Of a DNA stretch of 64,000 bases, positions 1-8,300 are shown in pieces; the stretch's first letter is position 1; each line of letters opens with the position of its first letter. Made by a program: the position numbers and the translations under genes. A model generated the notes under the pieces. That model did no database searches and was not told the origin of the DNA. It saw nothing but the letters and a program-made list of their open reading frames with translations. The DNA comes from Thiothrix unzii. Its GTDB lineage: Bacteria; Pseudomonadota; Gammaproteobacteria; Thiotrichales; Thiotrichaceae. The DNA is taken from positions 2,790,001-2,854,000 of the forward strand of contig NZ_CP072793.1 of assembly GCF_017901175.1 (NCBI RefSeq), read 5' to 3'.

Positions 1-9
1 AAATAGTAT

Positions 10-978
10 ATGAAGAAGCTTAACCGAAAATTTACCGTAGCCCCAATGTTGGACTGGACTGACCGGCATTGCCGTTTTTTTCATAGATTGCTTACAAAAG
101 AAGCGATTTTATACACAGAAATGGTGACAACTGGCGCGATTTTATACGGCGATCCTGCGCGGCAATTGCGCTTTAATTCGCAAGAACACCCCGTCGCATT
201 ACAACTCGGTGGCAGTGAACCGCAGGAATTAGCCCAGTGCGCCCGTATTGCACAAGATTACGGCTACGATGAAATCAATCTGAATGTCGGCTGCCCCAGC
301 GAGCGCGTGCAAAAAGGTGCATTCGGCGCGTGTTTAATGGCTGAACCACAACTCATTGCGGAATGCGTGAGTGCAATGCAAGCCGCTGTTGCTATTCCCA
401 TCACAGTAAAAAACCGCATTGGCATTGACGACCAAGAAGATTACACCGATTTACACCACTTCATTGACACGGTGTCACAAGCAGGCTGCCAGACATTTAT
501 TATCCACGCCCGTAAAGCATGGCTGAAAGGTTTAAGCCCCAAAGAAAACCGCGAAATTCCACCGCTGCGTTACGATCTGGTGTACCAAATCAAGCAAGCC
601 TTCCCCACGCTCGAAATCATTATTAACGGTGGCATTACCACGCTGGAACAATGCCAGCAGCATTTACAGCACGTCGATGGTGTCATGGTCGGGCGTGAGG
701 CTTACCATAATCCTTGGCTGCTGGCGCAGGTTGACCCGCTGCTTTACGGCACACCTGCCCCGCTGGAATCGCGTCAGGCGGCGTTACTGGCAATGTTACC
801 CTATGTGCAGGCGCAACTTGATGCGGGCGTACCACTGGGGCATATCAGCCGCCACTTGCTAGGATTATTTCAAGGAATGCCGGGGGCGCGTGCGTTTCGG
901 CGGCTCATCAGCGAGAACGCACACAAGCCGGATGCTGGTGTGAAATTATTACGCGATGCTTTAGCAAAAATTACTTGA
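10..978 (+). CDS. dusA: tRNA-dihydrouridine(20/20a) synthase DusA
   Basis: Reduces uridine to dihydrouridine at positions 20/20a of the tRNA D-loop, using FMN and NADPH in the cytoplasm. The 322-aa product starts with the family signature APMLDWTDRHCR and has the FMN-barrel stretch NLNVGCPS, whose Cys is the expected catalytic acid. It also has the phosphate-binding segment INGGI followed by DGVMVGREAY. The length is normal for DusA, and the DusA rather than DusB/DusC assignment rests on the DWTDRHCR start. It lies just upstream of, and in the same direction as, the tRNA-Asn gene that serves as the element's integration site. Assignment is from motif recognition. Confidence 0.93.
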   Translation: MKKLNRKFTVAPMLDWTDRHCRFFHRLLTKEAILYTEMVTTGAILYGDPARQLRFNSQEHPVALQLGGSEPQELAQCARIAQDYGYDEINLNVGCPSERVQKGAFGACLMAEPQLIAECVSAMQAAVAIPITVKNRIGIDDQEDYTDLHHFIDTVSQAGCQTFIIHARKAWLKGLSPKENREIPPLRYDLVYQIKQAFPTLEIIINGGITTLEQCQQHLQHVDGVMVGREAYHNPWLLAQVDPLLYGTPAPLESRQAALLAMLPYVQAQLDAGVPLGHISRHLLGLFQGMPGARAFRRLISENAHKPDAGVKLLRDALAKIT

Positions 979-1023
979 CGTAATCTCAACTCTTAAATAA
1001 TATACGCGCCTCAAACCGACAGT

Positions 1024-1099
1024 TCCTCGATAGCTCAGTCGGTAGAGCAACGGACTGTTAATCCGTGGGTCACTGGTTCGAGTCCAGTTCGAGGAGCCA
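1024..1099 (+). tRNA. tRNA-Asn (GTT)
   Basis: A full cloverleaf can be folded by eye. The acceptor stem pairs TCCTCGA (1024-1030) with TCGAGGA (1089-1095), followed by G and an encoded CCA (1097-1099). The anticodon stem ACGGA/TCCGT encloses the loop CTGTTAA, giving anticodon GTT. The TTCGA T-loop is present. The 3' 47 bases are the left attachment core of the integrated element, so the gene stays intact because the element supplies an identical 3' end. Confidence 0.97.
1053..1099 (+). repeat. attL: left attachment core in tRNA-Asn
   Basis: This 47-bp segment covers the anticodon loop through CCA of tRNA-Asn and is identical to 35684-35730. Position 1052 (G) differs from 35683 (A), and 1100 (A) differs from 35731 (C), so the repeat edges are sharp. 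Confidence 0.95.
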
Positions 1100-1107
1100 A
1101 CAAATAC

Positions 1108-1142
1108 AAAGGGTTGCAACATTTAAGCTGCAACCCTTTTTT
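1108..1142 (+). terminator. Rho-independent terminator after tRNA-Asn (element-derived)
   Basis: AAAGGGTTGCA pairs with TGCAACCCTTT around a loop of about 10 nt and is followed by a T run. It lies inside the element, just after the tRNA. The presumed original host terminator of the tRNA is now at 35741-35774 beyond the right attachment site, so the element appears to have replaced it. Confidence 0.85.
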
Positions 1143-1154
1143 GTTTCTGCACCG

Positions 1155-1182
1155 TTTACGGTGTACTTCACGGTGTACTTTT
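1155..1182. promoter_or_regulatory. Candidate integrase arm-type sites, left end
   Basis: Two tandem copies of ACGGTGTACTT lie 14 bp apart (1158-1168 and 1170-1180). The same motif, once complete and once shortened, occurs at 35544-35566 immediately upstream of the integrase start, close to the other attachment site. A short motif repeated beside both attachment cores is what arm-type binding sites of a tyrosine integrase look like. No binding data exist; this is inference from position and repetition. Confidence 0.5.
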
Positions 1183-1289
1183 ACCGTTTTTTATCGTTCA
1201 AAACCCCGCTTTTTAGCCTGCCGATGTGACCGCCAACACTCACCAAAGCCAAGAGCAAGCAGGCATAATTCGACGCATTTACCCTAAAC

Positions 1290-1394
1290 TTCCTACACGA
1301 AAAAAATCACTCGTAACTATTTGATTTTAACTATTCAACTTGTTGATTCTATTCATGTAGGAAAGCGTTCCTACAAATTCCTACATTTCCTACA
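1290..1394. repeat. TGTAGGAA iteron cluster, left end
   Basis: Five copies of the octamer TGTAGGAA or its complement TTCCTACA lie at 1290-1297, 1356-1363, 1368-1375, 1378-1385 and 1387-1394. The block 1356-1394, read on the minus strand, matches 34223-34262 at nearly every position, with one inserted base and two substitutions. The element therefore has an inverted pair of iteron blocks. By analogy with the repeated octamers in P4 ori and crr they could be replication origin elements; recombination accessory sites are the alternative. The rest of 1143-1451 has no gene that I can support. Confidence 0.7.
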
Positions 1395-1451
1395 CAAACT
1401 CAGCAAGACCCACATAGCCGATAAAGACGGAATGAAATGCTTTATCGGGAC

Positions 1452-1799
1452 TTATGGAACCGTCACCCGATTAGCCAGCTTCGCTGGCCTCCCCCCGCGT
1501 TGCTTGGCTGCGTGTATATTCCAGTTGCCGCGCAAATGGTTTTCCCATGCAGGCCATTTCCCCAGAACCGAAGCAAGTGCCCGACAGGTGCGCCAGTAAT
1601 CATAACGGCTGGCATGGGACATCCCCGCCGTTTGTACTTCCAAAAACCAACGCAGATGTTTGGCTTGCCATTGGTGGGGGGTACTGATTTGGTAACGTTG
1701 TTGAATAGCGGTGGCTATCCTTTCCCCCCGTTGGACGTGGTTATGAATAGTGGATTTTGAGCCGGGGATTGCGGCTGCGATGAGCAAGGTAATATTCAT
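1452..1799 (-). CDS. Conserved small protein coupled to recombinase-like gene
   Basis: Unknown function, 115 aa, basic and rich in Trp and Arg. The N-terminal part (IAAAIPGSKSTIHNHVQRGERIATAIQQRY) looks like a short helical DNA-binding segment. The C-terminus ends in a run like HAAKQRGGRPAKLA, typical of a nucleic-acid-binding tail. Its ATG overlaps the stop of the upstream recombinase-like gene by four bases (ATGA), so the two are probably translated together. I did not recognise a named domain. It reads outward towards the left attachment site. Confidence 0.6.
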   Translation of the reverse strand: MNITLLIAAAIPGSKSTIHNHVQRGERIATAIQQRYQISTPHQWQAKHLRWFLEVQTAGMSHASRYDYWRTCRALASVLGKWPAWENHLRGNWNIHAAKQRGGRPAKLANRVTVP

Positions 1800-2752
1800 T
1801 TGCGTCCACCAATGTAGGAAGCCACCACGTCTACCCGCCCGTGCCCTAGCTCTTGGGTGAGTGTTTCACGCGCAGCTAGGTCGGTTTCCCGATCAGCCGT
1901 CATGATGCCCTCGGTTAACACGGGTGCTGCGTGTCCAGTGAGTTGTTCATAACGCTCACAGGCATAAGCGGCGCGTAAATCATGGTATTTCGCGATACCG
2001 GCTTCTTTGATGTGTTCGCGTGCGCTGTTCAGTTCGCCGCGCACAAAGCTGATATAGGATTCGTGGCTGGTCAGTAGGTTGTTGGAATCGGAAGGGCTGG
2101 CATTCCATGCTGTCTGTAGTGCGTCCCTTCCTGCCGGTGTGACGGCAACCCAGCGGTCGACTTCGTGTCCGCGTCCACCTTTTGTGCCTTCAGTGATATT
2201 AATTGCGCCGTGTTTTCTGGCTTCGCTGATCCAGCGTCCTAAATTGCCTAGCGTGGCTTCACGTTCCCGCATTCCAAACTCACGTGCCAGTTCACTGACA
2301 GCAGCAGCACGCTCTAGCCCTGCTTGCTTCATGCTGGTGGTAGCAGCTTGTAATGCTGCCCGATCAATGCCGCCGGGTATGTCAGTGCGTACATGGGAGC
2401 GTTCGCCCACTAATGCCGCAGGGCTAACACTAATCGCATTGTCGCCGCGCATCGCTGACAAGGTGACATTGGCGGTGGATAGCAGGTTTTGTGCATAAGA
2501 CACACTCATGTCACCGGCTTGCACCTGTTCGGCTAAGGTTTGCCCGTAACTTTCCAGTGTTTGTTGGCTAATATCCTGTGCATCACGGATGCCTAGGCTT
2601 TTAGTGTAGTCAGCAAATTGCGCAAAGCGTGAGGTATGCGCTGCTGTTGTGCCGAAATGTCCACCACCGTAACGTGCGGTGAGGGCTTGTTTACCCGCAT
2701 AGGCCAGCGATTTACCAAAGCCAAAGTTACGGGTTGATGCGTATTTCCCCAT
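1796..2752 (-). CDS. Integrase-domain protein (tyrosine recombinase-like)
   Basis: About 318 aa starting at MGKYASTRNFGFGK; an in-frame ATG at 2773 would add seven residues. The N-terminal half resembles the SAM-like core-binding domain of a family of mobile-element integrases (PF12834 type). The C-terminal half resembles its catalytic domain (PF12835 type). Visible catalytic-like residues are HDLR in YHDLRAAYACERYEQLTG and, near the C-terminus, ELGHGRVDVVASYIGG, with a candidate nucleophilic Tyr. It is distinct from the P4-type integrase at the other end of the element. It may act on a different site or support resolution of the element. The domain assignment comes from recalled family patterns. 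Confidence 0.7.
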   Translation of the reverse strand: MGKYASTRNFGFGKSLAYAGKQALTARYGGGHFGTTAAHTSRFAQFADYTKSLGIRDAQDISQQTLESYGQTLAEQVQAGDMSVSYAQNLLSTANVTLSAMRGDNAISVSPAALVGERSHVRTDIPGGIDRAALQAATTSMKQAGLERAAAVSELAREFGMREREATLGNLGRWISEARKHGAINITEGTKGGRGHEVDRWVAVTPAGRDALQTAWNASPSDSNNLLTSHESYISFVRGELNSAREHIKEAGIAKYHDLRAAYACERYEQLTGHAAPVLTEGIMTADRETDLAARETLTQELGHGRVDVVASYIGGRK

Positions 2753-2773
2753 TGTTGTTATCCATCTGTTCAA

Positions 2774-3441
2774 GATTGGTCATTAAGTAAACCACTACCA
2801 CTACCCTTTTGGTTGTTGAGTGAAAAAGAGGATTAAGCACCTCCCATGCCGTGGTTTGCTCGTTGAGCCGGTTTTTACATGCTTCTTGGTCTGGCGGCAT
2901 GTTGCCAGTGCTGTTGTCAGGGTCGGTATCCTCCCCATCGCGTTTCCGGTTTTCCGGCGGTAGTGGATGGTTGCCAGCGTTGCTACTGGCAGAGTGTCCC
3001 GCTAAAACCCGTGGTAGCTGCCCAGTGCATGGCAGGTTGCTAAGCTGCGGATTGATCAAAGATCAGTCGCCCTAGCAGCATCCCAAGGGTTTTAGTGCAG
3101 GTTTATGCGCTGCGCCATGAACCTTATTGCTGTTACAAAACAAACGGTTGCGGCAGGAATCCCGCGCCTGTCTCTTTTGGTAAAGAGACAGGCGCAAAGA
3201 CGTTGCCGCAATTTTCGGTAGGCTGTGAGCTGTGCCAATACTTCGTTTGTATGCCGCACTCCCGTTGGTCGCGTGTACCTGTAGGCGCAACTTGGCGGCG
3301 GTAGATGTGGTTGGATGGTTTTTTGTTGCAGCTTCCGGGCTGCGTGCGTACCACCTTGAATAGTGGCTTCTCGTTGGTCAGTCGGGCTGTGCCAGTGGAT
3401 GGCTTCTCGATTTTAGGGATTCGGAACCACGAAATAAGTCG
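2774..3441. other. Gene-poor stretch with a long hairpin
   Basis: No convincing gene. Open frames exist on both strands but start at TTG or lack a ribosome-binding site, and several overlap a palindrome. A perfect 14-bp inverted repeat with a 4-nt loop lies at 3164-3177/3182-3195. An outer pairing (TTGCGGCA near 3148-3155 with TGCCGCAA near 3204-3211) extends it. There is no T run, so it is not an obvious terminator. Confidence 0.55.
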
Positions 3442-3687
3442 CTACTCTAGCAGGTGTTTAGGTAGCCGAAAAGTGGGTTCAGCCTTCAAAATTTCACCAT
3501 ACAGATAATTGGATTTTGCACCGGTAATTTTCAACATCGCAGTCAGATCCGCACATTCTTGCTTGAGTTTATCAATCTGCACTTTACGTCGCTCAGCCAC
3601 TTTAGTGGCATTGATTCGCCATTGTGTCTCTTGTTTGAGGCGAGTTTGCAGTTTGTTTAACGTTTCCAATTCTTCAGTCATTGTCAC
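3442..3687 (-). CDS. Small coiled-coil protein
   Basis: 81 aa of unknown function. Residues 4-50 are charged and heptad-like (EELETLNKLQTRLKQE, then KVQIDKLKQECADL), suggesting a coiled coil. The start is supported by AAAGAGGTGACA directly before ATG on the minus strand. It lies between the left-end recombinase-like region and the WYL regulator and reads the same way as the regulator, 71 bp downstream of it. No known domain was recognised. Confidence 0.65.
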   Translation of the reverse strand: MTMTEELETLNKLQTRLKQETQWRINATKVAERRKVQIDKLKQECADLTAMLKITGAKSNYLYGEILKAEPTFRLPKHLLE

Positions 3688-3758
3688 CTCTTTGTTGTGT
3701 TTCTTGAAACACCAAGATTTTCGTAAAATTGATGACCAGTTGCAATATTTTGGCGGTT

Positions 3759-4574
3759 TTATTCACTAGGTGAGTGATTCTGTACGGGAAACCATAGTGG
3801 AATCTTATGCTGCCAATCCAGCCGTTCCATTTCACGTAAAACGTAAGCTTGCAATGCCTTGCGCACAGTAATAGTGTAAATATTTTGCTCTAAGTGGAAG
3901 TCAACCAACAAGGTATTGCGTAGTTGCTCAGGTAAATCGGAGTTGGGTTTAAAGTGCAAATCCACATACGTATTCCACTCATTATCTTCCGCCGACGACA
4001 CCCAATCGTCTTCTTCAGACACACTAGCTTCAAGAATGCGTGACAATACCAAGTCAATGAACTTATTGGCTTCGTAATGGTAAGCACGGATATGGTAACG
4101 ACGGCTGGCATAGACCAGTTGGTTAGGGGCAATGGTTAAATAATGGGTTTGCCGTTTGGCGTGATAATACAAGTGCAAGACTTGTTGTTTCTGGATAGCA
4201 CTCACCACGGTACGGGTAATATCGGTGTGCAGATGTGGGCGAAATAAGGTATCGACATCGTGAATCGAGAGTTCACTCCAGTCTTCATCTTTCCAGAAAC
4301 GGCTGGTGAGGTAGTTGCCACGTAAATAATTCAAATACAGTTCAGGTTTATCACTGATGTAATGCGGCTCGAAAGTTGTGCTGGCTTCGTGACGCTTCAG
4401 TGAGGGATTGTAATGCATATTACTGGGGTGTAATTCGCGGTAAGCACTGATGCTGGCTTGCGCATTCTGGCGGGCAATTTCAAACGTTTCGCCCAGTTTT
4501 TTGGCGGTAATACCGGCTCCCCAGTATAAGCAGGTTTCAATGTAGACGAAACGTCTGTATGTGTCGCGATTCAT
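3759..4574 (-). CDS. WYL-domain transcriptional regulator of the cas operon
   Basis: 271 aa. Residues 1-50 look like a winged helix-turn-helix (DTYRRFVYIETCLYWGAGITAKKLGETFEIARQNAQASISAYREL). A WYL-type domain follows at about 125-190 (VVSAIQKQQVLHLYYHAKRQ, then IAPNQLVYASRRYHIRAYHY), with a C-terminal cap. WYL proteins bind ligands, often nucleic acids or nucleotides, and commonly repress or activate defence operons. This gene is divergent from cas6 with only 76 bp between them, so control of the cas operon is the natural inference. The layout (wHTH-WYL-C-terminal domain) resembles defence regulators of the BrxR/CapW kind. Confidence 0.85.
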   Translation of the reverse strand: MNRDTYRRFVYIETCLYWGAGITAKKLGETFEIARQNAQASISAYRELHPSNMHYNPSLKRHEASTTFEPHYISDKPELYLNYLRGNYLTSRFWKDEDWSELSIHDVDTLFRPHLHTDITRTVVSAIQKQQVLHLYYHAKRQTHYLTIAPNQLVYASRRYHIRAYHYEANKFIDLVLSRILEASVSEEDDWVSSAEDNEWNTYVDLHFKPNSDLPEQLRNTLLVDFHLEQNIYTITVRKALQAYVLREMERLDWQHKIPLWFPVQNHSPSE

Positions 4575-4650
4575 GACTTATTCAAGTTTGCTATGGTCGT
4601 AAAAATGGTGTGATAATGATTGTACAAAATCATAGCGTCAGGACAAAGCA
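4575..4650. promoter_or_regulatory. Divergent WYL/cas promoter region with palindrome
   Basis: This 76-bp spacer must hold both promoters. A palindrome ATGATT-N6-AATCAT spans 4616-4633, and an outer inverted pair GCTATG (4590-4595)/CATAGC (4631-4636) brackets most of the spacer. They are candidate operators for the WYL regulator. An AGGACA sequence ahead of the cas6 ATG is the probable ribosome-binding site. No promoter hexamers are clear enough to assign. Confidence 0.5.
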
Positions 4651-5391
4651 ATGTTACGAATCCGACTACAAATTCCCAAGGGCGAACCTGTACAGGTCTA
4701 TTCTCATCAAGACTTAATCCATGATGCGTTGGTTAATGCTTGGGTAGAAGCCGGTGCAAACAGCAGCGACATCATTGGGCATCAAGCCAAACCGTGGAAT
4801 TTCGCTGCCCTTGGCTGGCATCGTGGACATCAGGGTTTTGCTCACAGTTTGGTTGTTTCCACCCCTGATCCAGCACTCGCACGAATTTTATCACGCCTCA
4901 AACCCGAACATATCACCAAACGACGTTGGGATGCAGAGTTTGTCAATTTTGCGGCGGCGCGGGTGCAGATAGAACCTGACCCGATCTTACCGCAGCAAAC
5001 ACAATTAGGGTGTATTTGCTATTCACCTTTGGTGCTTAGCGATGAAGCGCATCAAGGCAAAGGCAAGCGTTGGCATGACCGCTTGGATGCGCCGACACTG
5101 GGCTTGAGTGCCACGATTAACCGTAAATTGTCGTTTCTTGCTGGGCGTGAAGTGAACTTGGAACTGCACCCTGACTCGCTGTATTTACGAGCTACCCCTA
5201 AGCATTCTGTGCTGGTTAATCTAAAAATTTTTCAGGATAGACGTAAGAGTTTTGTGATTGGGATGCAAGCCCCGTTACTGCTGCAAGGCAGTGAAGACGA
5301 TCTACGACTGGCATGGTATGCGGGAATTGGGGAAAAGACCCGTAGCGGGTTTGGGTGTTTGGGCTTGTTGGAAGAAGGAGTGGGACGATGA
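4651..5391 (+). CDS. cas6: CRISPR repeat endoribonuclease Cas6
   Basis: 246-aa Cas6-type RAMP protein that should cut the array transcript within each repeat to release crRNAs. The C-terminal glycine-rich loop is visible as GIGEKTRSGFGCLGLL, matching the G-rich G-phi-G-x(5)-G-F-G-like pattern of the family. The N-terminal segment MLRIRLQIPKGEPV and the following HDALVNAW fit a RAMP/RRM fold. It is first in the cas operon, and its stop overlaps the cas10d start (ATGA). The repeat it would process has a short CCCC/GGGG stem. Confidence 0.88.
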   Translation: MLRIRLQIPKGEPVQVYSHQDLIHDALVNAWVEAGANSSDIIGHQAKPWNFAALGWHRGHQGFAHSLVVSTPDPALARILSRLKPEHITKRRWDAEFVNFAAARVQIEPDPILPQQTQLGCICYSPLVLSDEAHQGKGKRWHDRLDAPTLGLSATINRKLSFLAGREVNLELHPDSLYLRATPKHSVLVNLKIFQDRRKSFVIGMQAPLLLQGSEDDLRLAWYAGIGEKTRSGFGCLGLLEEGVGR

Positions 5392-8300
5392 GTACTGCAA
5401 TGCAACGAGCCAATGCGCTGGCGGGTGAGATTTACAGCCGTTTCATGCAGGACATTTTAGAAAAGCATGTGCTGAAGGAACGCGCCGGAGCACCTTTGGG
5501 TGAAGAGCTAAAGAAAGCCATTCACGCTGAAAAGTCTATCGACCCACGTGTCATCTACCTGATGAGCATTAGCGGTAAAGGTGGTTGGGATGATGACGCA
5601 AGCAAACGCGAGCGTTACCTGAAAAATCAGAATATTACGCTGCTGGATCACCTGTTATCGGTGGTGCGCGGGGCATTAATGCTGGCAGCCTTGGATTGGT
5701 TGTTAGAAAACCCGGAGATGGATGAACGCGAGTTGCGTCAACGTTTAACCGTATTGGCGACCATCGCATTCCTGCACGATCTCGACAAGATGTTGCAACT
5801 GTCACGTGATGCAGAATTGACGGTGGAACACGTTGAAATGGCGGTCAAGCGTTACGGTATCACTGAATTTTTAGCAAGTGAGGAGGTTGTACTTACGCCT
5901 GATCAAATTCGCTTTTTGATTGAACAGGCGGAAGATTCCCAGCGTTATCGACATCCTGCGGTGGTTTCTCCTCCACGTCATTACAAACATGCAGTCGAAC
6001 GCTACGTCAAATTAGCCGATAAGTTGGATGGCTTGTGGCAAGAGCATGGGGCGCAAGGTGGCTTAGAAGCCATTATTCAACGTTTACAACAAGAGCAAAG
6101 TTTTAGTTCCGTCCTGTTGTCGCAGTGGGAAACGCTGGATGTGTTTGACCCGCACCACCCGTTTTTACTGGATGAATTGCAACGCCGTTTATCCTTTGCT
6201 TGTCAACGGATTGCGGGCATTCCTCCTTTGTTAGAAGTACATCAGGATGGGCGTTTGTTCATGCTGCTGCCCAAAGCACAAGCCGAGAAGATTAAGGCAG
6301 ATGGACTGAAACGTTTGATCAGTCATTTACCTTTCAAACTGGAAATCAGCATTTCTAACCGTGGTTTGCCTGAGCTATTAAATGGCAAACCCGATCATGC
6401 AGGATTGCAGGCGTTTCTGGAAAAAGAACCACGCCGCACCATCGGGCAACTGTTTCGTATCAGTAACAGTTTGATTGAATCCATTAAACAGCCGCTGGAT
6501 GACTGCCTGAAGATTATTGGTTTAGCACCCCGCTGGCCTAAAGTAAGCGGACAAACCAGTACACCTTATCCAGATCCTGATGTTTTGGAATTTTCAGCGC
6601 AACAGTACTTGTTGAAAGCGGCGCATCTTACCTTGTTGATTAACTTGAAATTGCCCGTCAGCAAGAAAAATGGCTTACCGGATTATGCGGAACGTGAACG
6701 CCAGTTATTGGAGCTTGTTGATACAACGCTACCGGAATGGCTGCAAAACATGGGTGACAAACAATCACGTTATGTATTAGTTGCATTGTGGGTTACAGCA
6801 GTGAGTGAGGTTGAAACAACGTTAAATCAACGCATTTGGGGTGATACCGGCTTGTTGCAACAATGGTTGGAAGGTACGGAAGAAGCCGTCGGGTTTAGCC
6901 AATTCTTTGAGGGCGAAGGTGTTGCTGTCCAACAAGCGGTCGAGCGGCATTTTGGACAGTTACTAGCAAAACAACGCGCTTTTCCCAATGATGAAGGGGT
7001 TATCGGTCGCTGTTTGTTTACGGATGAACCCGCCAGTACCTTAATAGCCAGTAATCTTGGTTTGTACGAAGTCAAGGTTTCCGCTTTTAGCGGGCGTGAC
7101 GGAAAACCCGATTCCATTACTGCTCCCGCAAACGGACAAGTACCCATTGGGCATGTATCACTGGCAGAACACAAATTGAGAAGCGATGTGTATAGCATTC
7201 AAGGTGGCAAGCCTTCTGGTGTCCCCAGCATGTTATCTTCGCCTGTCACGACGGGTTTGTTTGGTGCTTTGATTCTGAATAATGAGCAGACTTTCGCTGC
7301 TTTGTCGGTATATGACTTAAGCCGTCAAAAAGTTGAACCGGGTAAAGCACATTACAAAGGCTTGGAAGTCTATCGGCAGCGTTACCGTATGGCACGCTTG
7401 GAGCGCATTCCAGAAAAAACTGAAGATCAGATTAATATGTTGCGCTTGCTACTCTCGGCTTGTTTGCGTATTGGTCGCCCGATTCATGTATTTCGTGGTT
7501 TACCGACAGCCCAAAAAGCTTTTTTCTATTTTGATGCCATGCCACCTGTGTTAAAGGCATTAATTGGCTATCAAGCATTGCGCTTGGAGCAAATCCCCGA
7601 TGCTATTGCCACCTTGAACATGGCACAAACACTGATTTCCACACCGGGTTTAGGTTACGACGTACTCGGTCTTTATGCCTTCCCGCGTACTCGCTTTAGT
7701 GCCATTTGTTTGGCGTGGTGTCATGCCCACGATGCGCTAAAGCAACATCAAAATGCAAAAACGGCTGCAATGAAGCCATTGGCTGCACGCCTTTTCAAAG
7801 AGTTTCAGCAATTAGAGGAGCAACATGCTATGTCAGATTCCGATGGGGCATTAGTACGGCTAGGGCAAGCCGCTACCCGTATTCAACGTCGCCCAATAGG
7901 GCAAGTATCTACCAATGTAGAAATGCGCGTGTTTAAAATTTGTCTCGACAGTGCGTTAGCGTTGCGCAGTGCTGGGCAATCTGATCCGGCTTCATTGATT
8001 CACGGGATAGCCGGTGAATTGGAAACCAATTTGGTACGTAAGGATGAAGCCGCTGCCAAGAAGCACCGTGAGGAACAATCCCTAGAAGCGGCGTGTATGG
8101 ACTTTGCCCACCAATTTGTTCACGAGGTTTGGCTGGGCGTGTTGCATGGCAAACCACCCGCTCAGAAAACCCGTCGCTTATTGGGCAGTGTTTATCGCAT
8201 GGCTTTTTTACAAGCATTCCGTAGTACCGCCATTAACGAAACCACCCCACTGATTGAAGACACTACCAACCTCGAACCGACACAAGGAGATTTGTTATGA
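5388..8300 (+). CDS. cas10d: Type I-D large subunit Cas10d (Csc3) with HD nuclease
   Basis: 970 aa from the ATG at 5388, which overlaps the cas6 stop and follows GAAGGAG. An upstream in-frame start would sit inside cas6 and is less likely. It is the large subunit of type I-D Cascade. In this subtype the HD nuclease is fused to Cas10d rather than Cas3; here H130-D131 lie in IAFLHDLDK, with a preceding LLDHLLSVVRGALML helix. The central segment (GRCLFTDEPAS, then GLYEVKVSAFSGRDGKPDSI) is a recognisable Csc3 signature. I see no GGDD cyclase motif, consistent with a type I-D role in interference and not cyclic oligoadenylate signalling. Its own stop overlaps the csc2 ATG. Confidence 0.93.
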   Translation: MSTAMQRANALAGEIYSRFMQDILEKHVLKERAGAPLGEELKKAIHAEKSIDPRVIYLMSISGKGGWDDDASKRERYLKNQNITLLDHLLSVVRGALMLAALDWLLENPEMDERELRQRLTVLATIAFLHDLDKMLQLSRDAELTVEHVEMAVKRYGITEFLASEEVVLTPDQIRFLIEQAEDSQRYRHPAVVSPPRHYKHAVERYVKLADKLDGLWQEHGAQGGLEAIIQRLQQEQSFSSVLLSQWETLDVFDPHHPFLLDELQRRLSFACQRIAGIPPLLEVHQDGRLFMLLPKAQAEKIKADGLKRLISHLPFKLEISISNRGLPELLNGKPDHAGLQAFLEKEPRRTIGQLFRISNSLIESIKQPLDDCLKIIGLAPRWPKVSGQTSTPYPDPDVLEFSAQQYLLKAAHLTLLINLKLPVSKKNGLPDYAERERQLLELVDTTLPEWLQNMGDKQSRYVLVALWVTAVSEVETTLNQRIWGDTGLLQQWLEGTEEAVGFSQFFEGEGVAVQQAVERHFGQLLAKQRAFPNDEGVIGRCLFTDEPASTLIASNLGLYEVKVSAFSGRDGKPDSITAPANGQVPIGHVSLAEHKLRSDVYSIQGGKPSGVPSMLSSPVTTGLFGALILNNEQTFAALSVYDLSRQKVEPGKAHYKGLEVYRQRYRMARLERIPEKTEDQINMLRLLLSACLRIGRPIHVFRGLPTAQKAFFYFDAMPPVLKALIGYQALRLEQIPDAIATLNMAQTLISTPGLGYDVLGLYAFPRTRFSAICLAWCHAHDALKQHQNAKTAAMKPLAARLFKEFQQLEEQHAMSDSDGALVRLGQAATRIQRRPIGQVSTNVEMRVFKICLDSALALRSAGQSDPASLIHGIAGELETNLVRKDEAAAKKHREEQSLEAACMDFAHQFVHEVWLGVLHGKPPAQKTRRLLGSVYRMAFLQAFRSTAINETTPLIEDTTNLEPTQGDLL

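Noticed and set aside
2727-3059. A 110-codon minus-strand frame upstream of the left recombinase-like gene.
   Set aside because: It begins at TTG without a ribosome-binding site, overlaps the start of the recombinase-like gene and has low-complexity composition.
3072-3354. Three overlapping frames of 69-73 codons on both strands.
   Set aside because: All run across the 3164-3195 palindrome and show no protein-like pattern or start signals.
5388-8300. Cas10 protein suggesting a type III system.
   Set aside because: There are no Csm or Cmr partners and no GGDD motif; csc1, csc2 and an HD-less cas3 beside it define type I-D.
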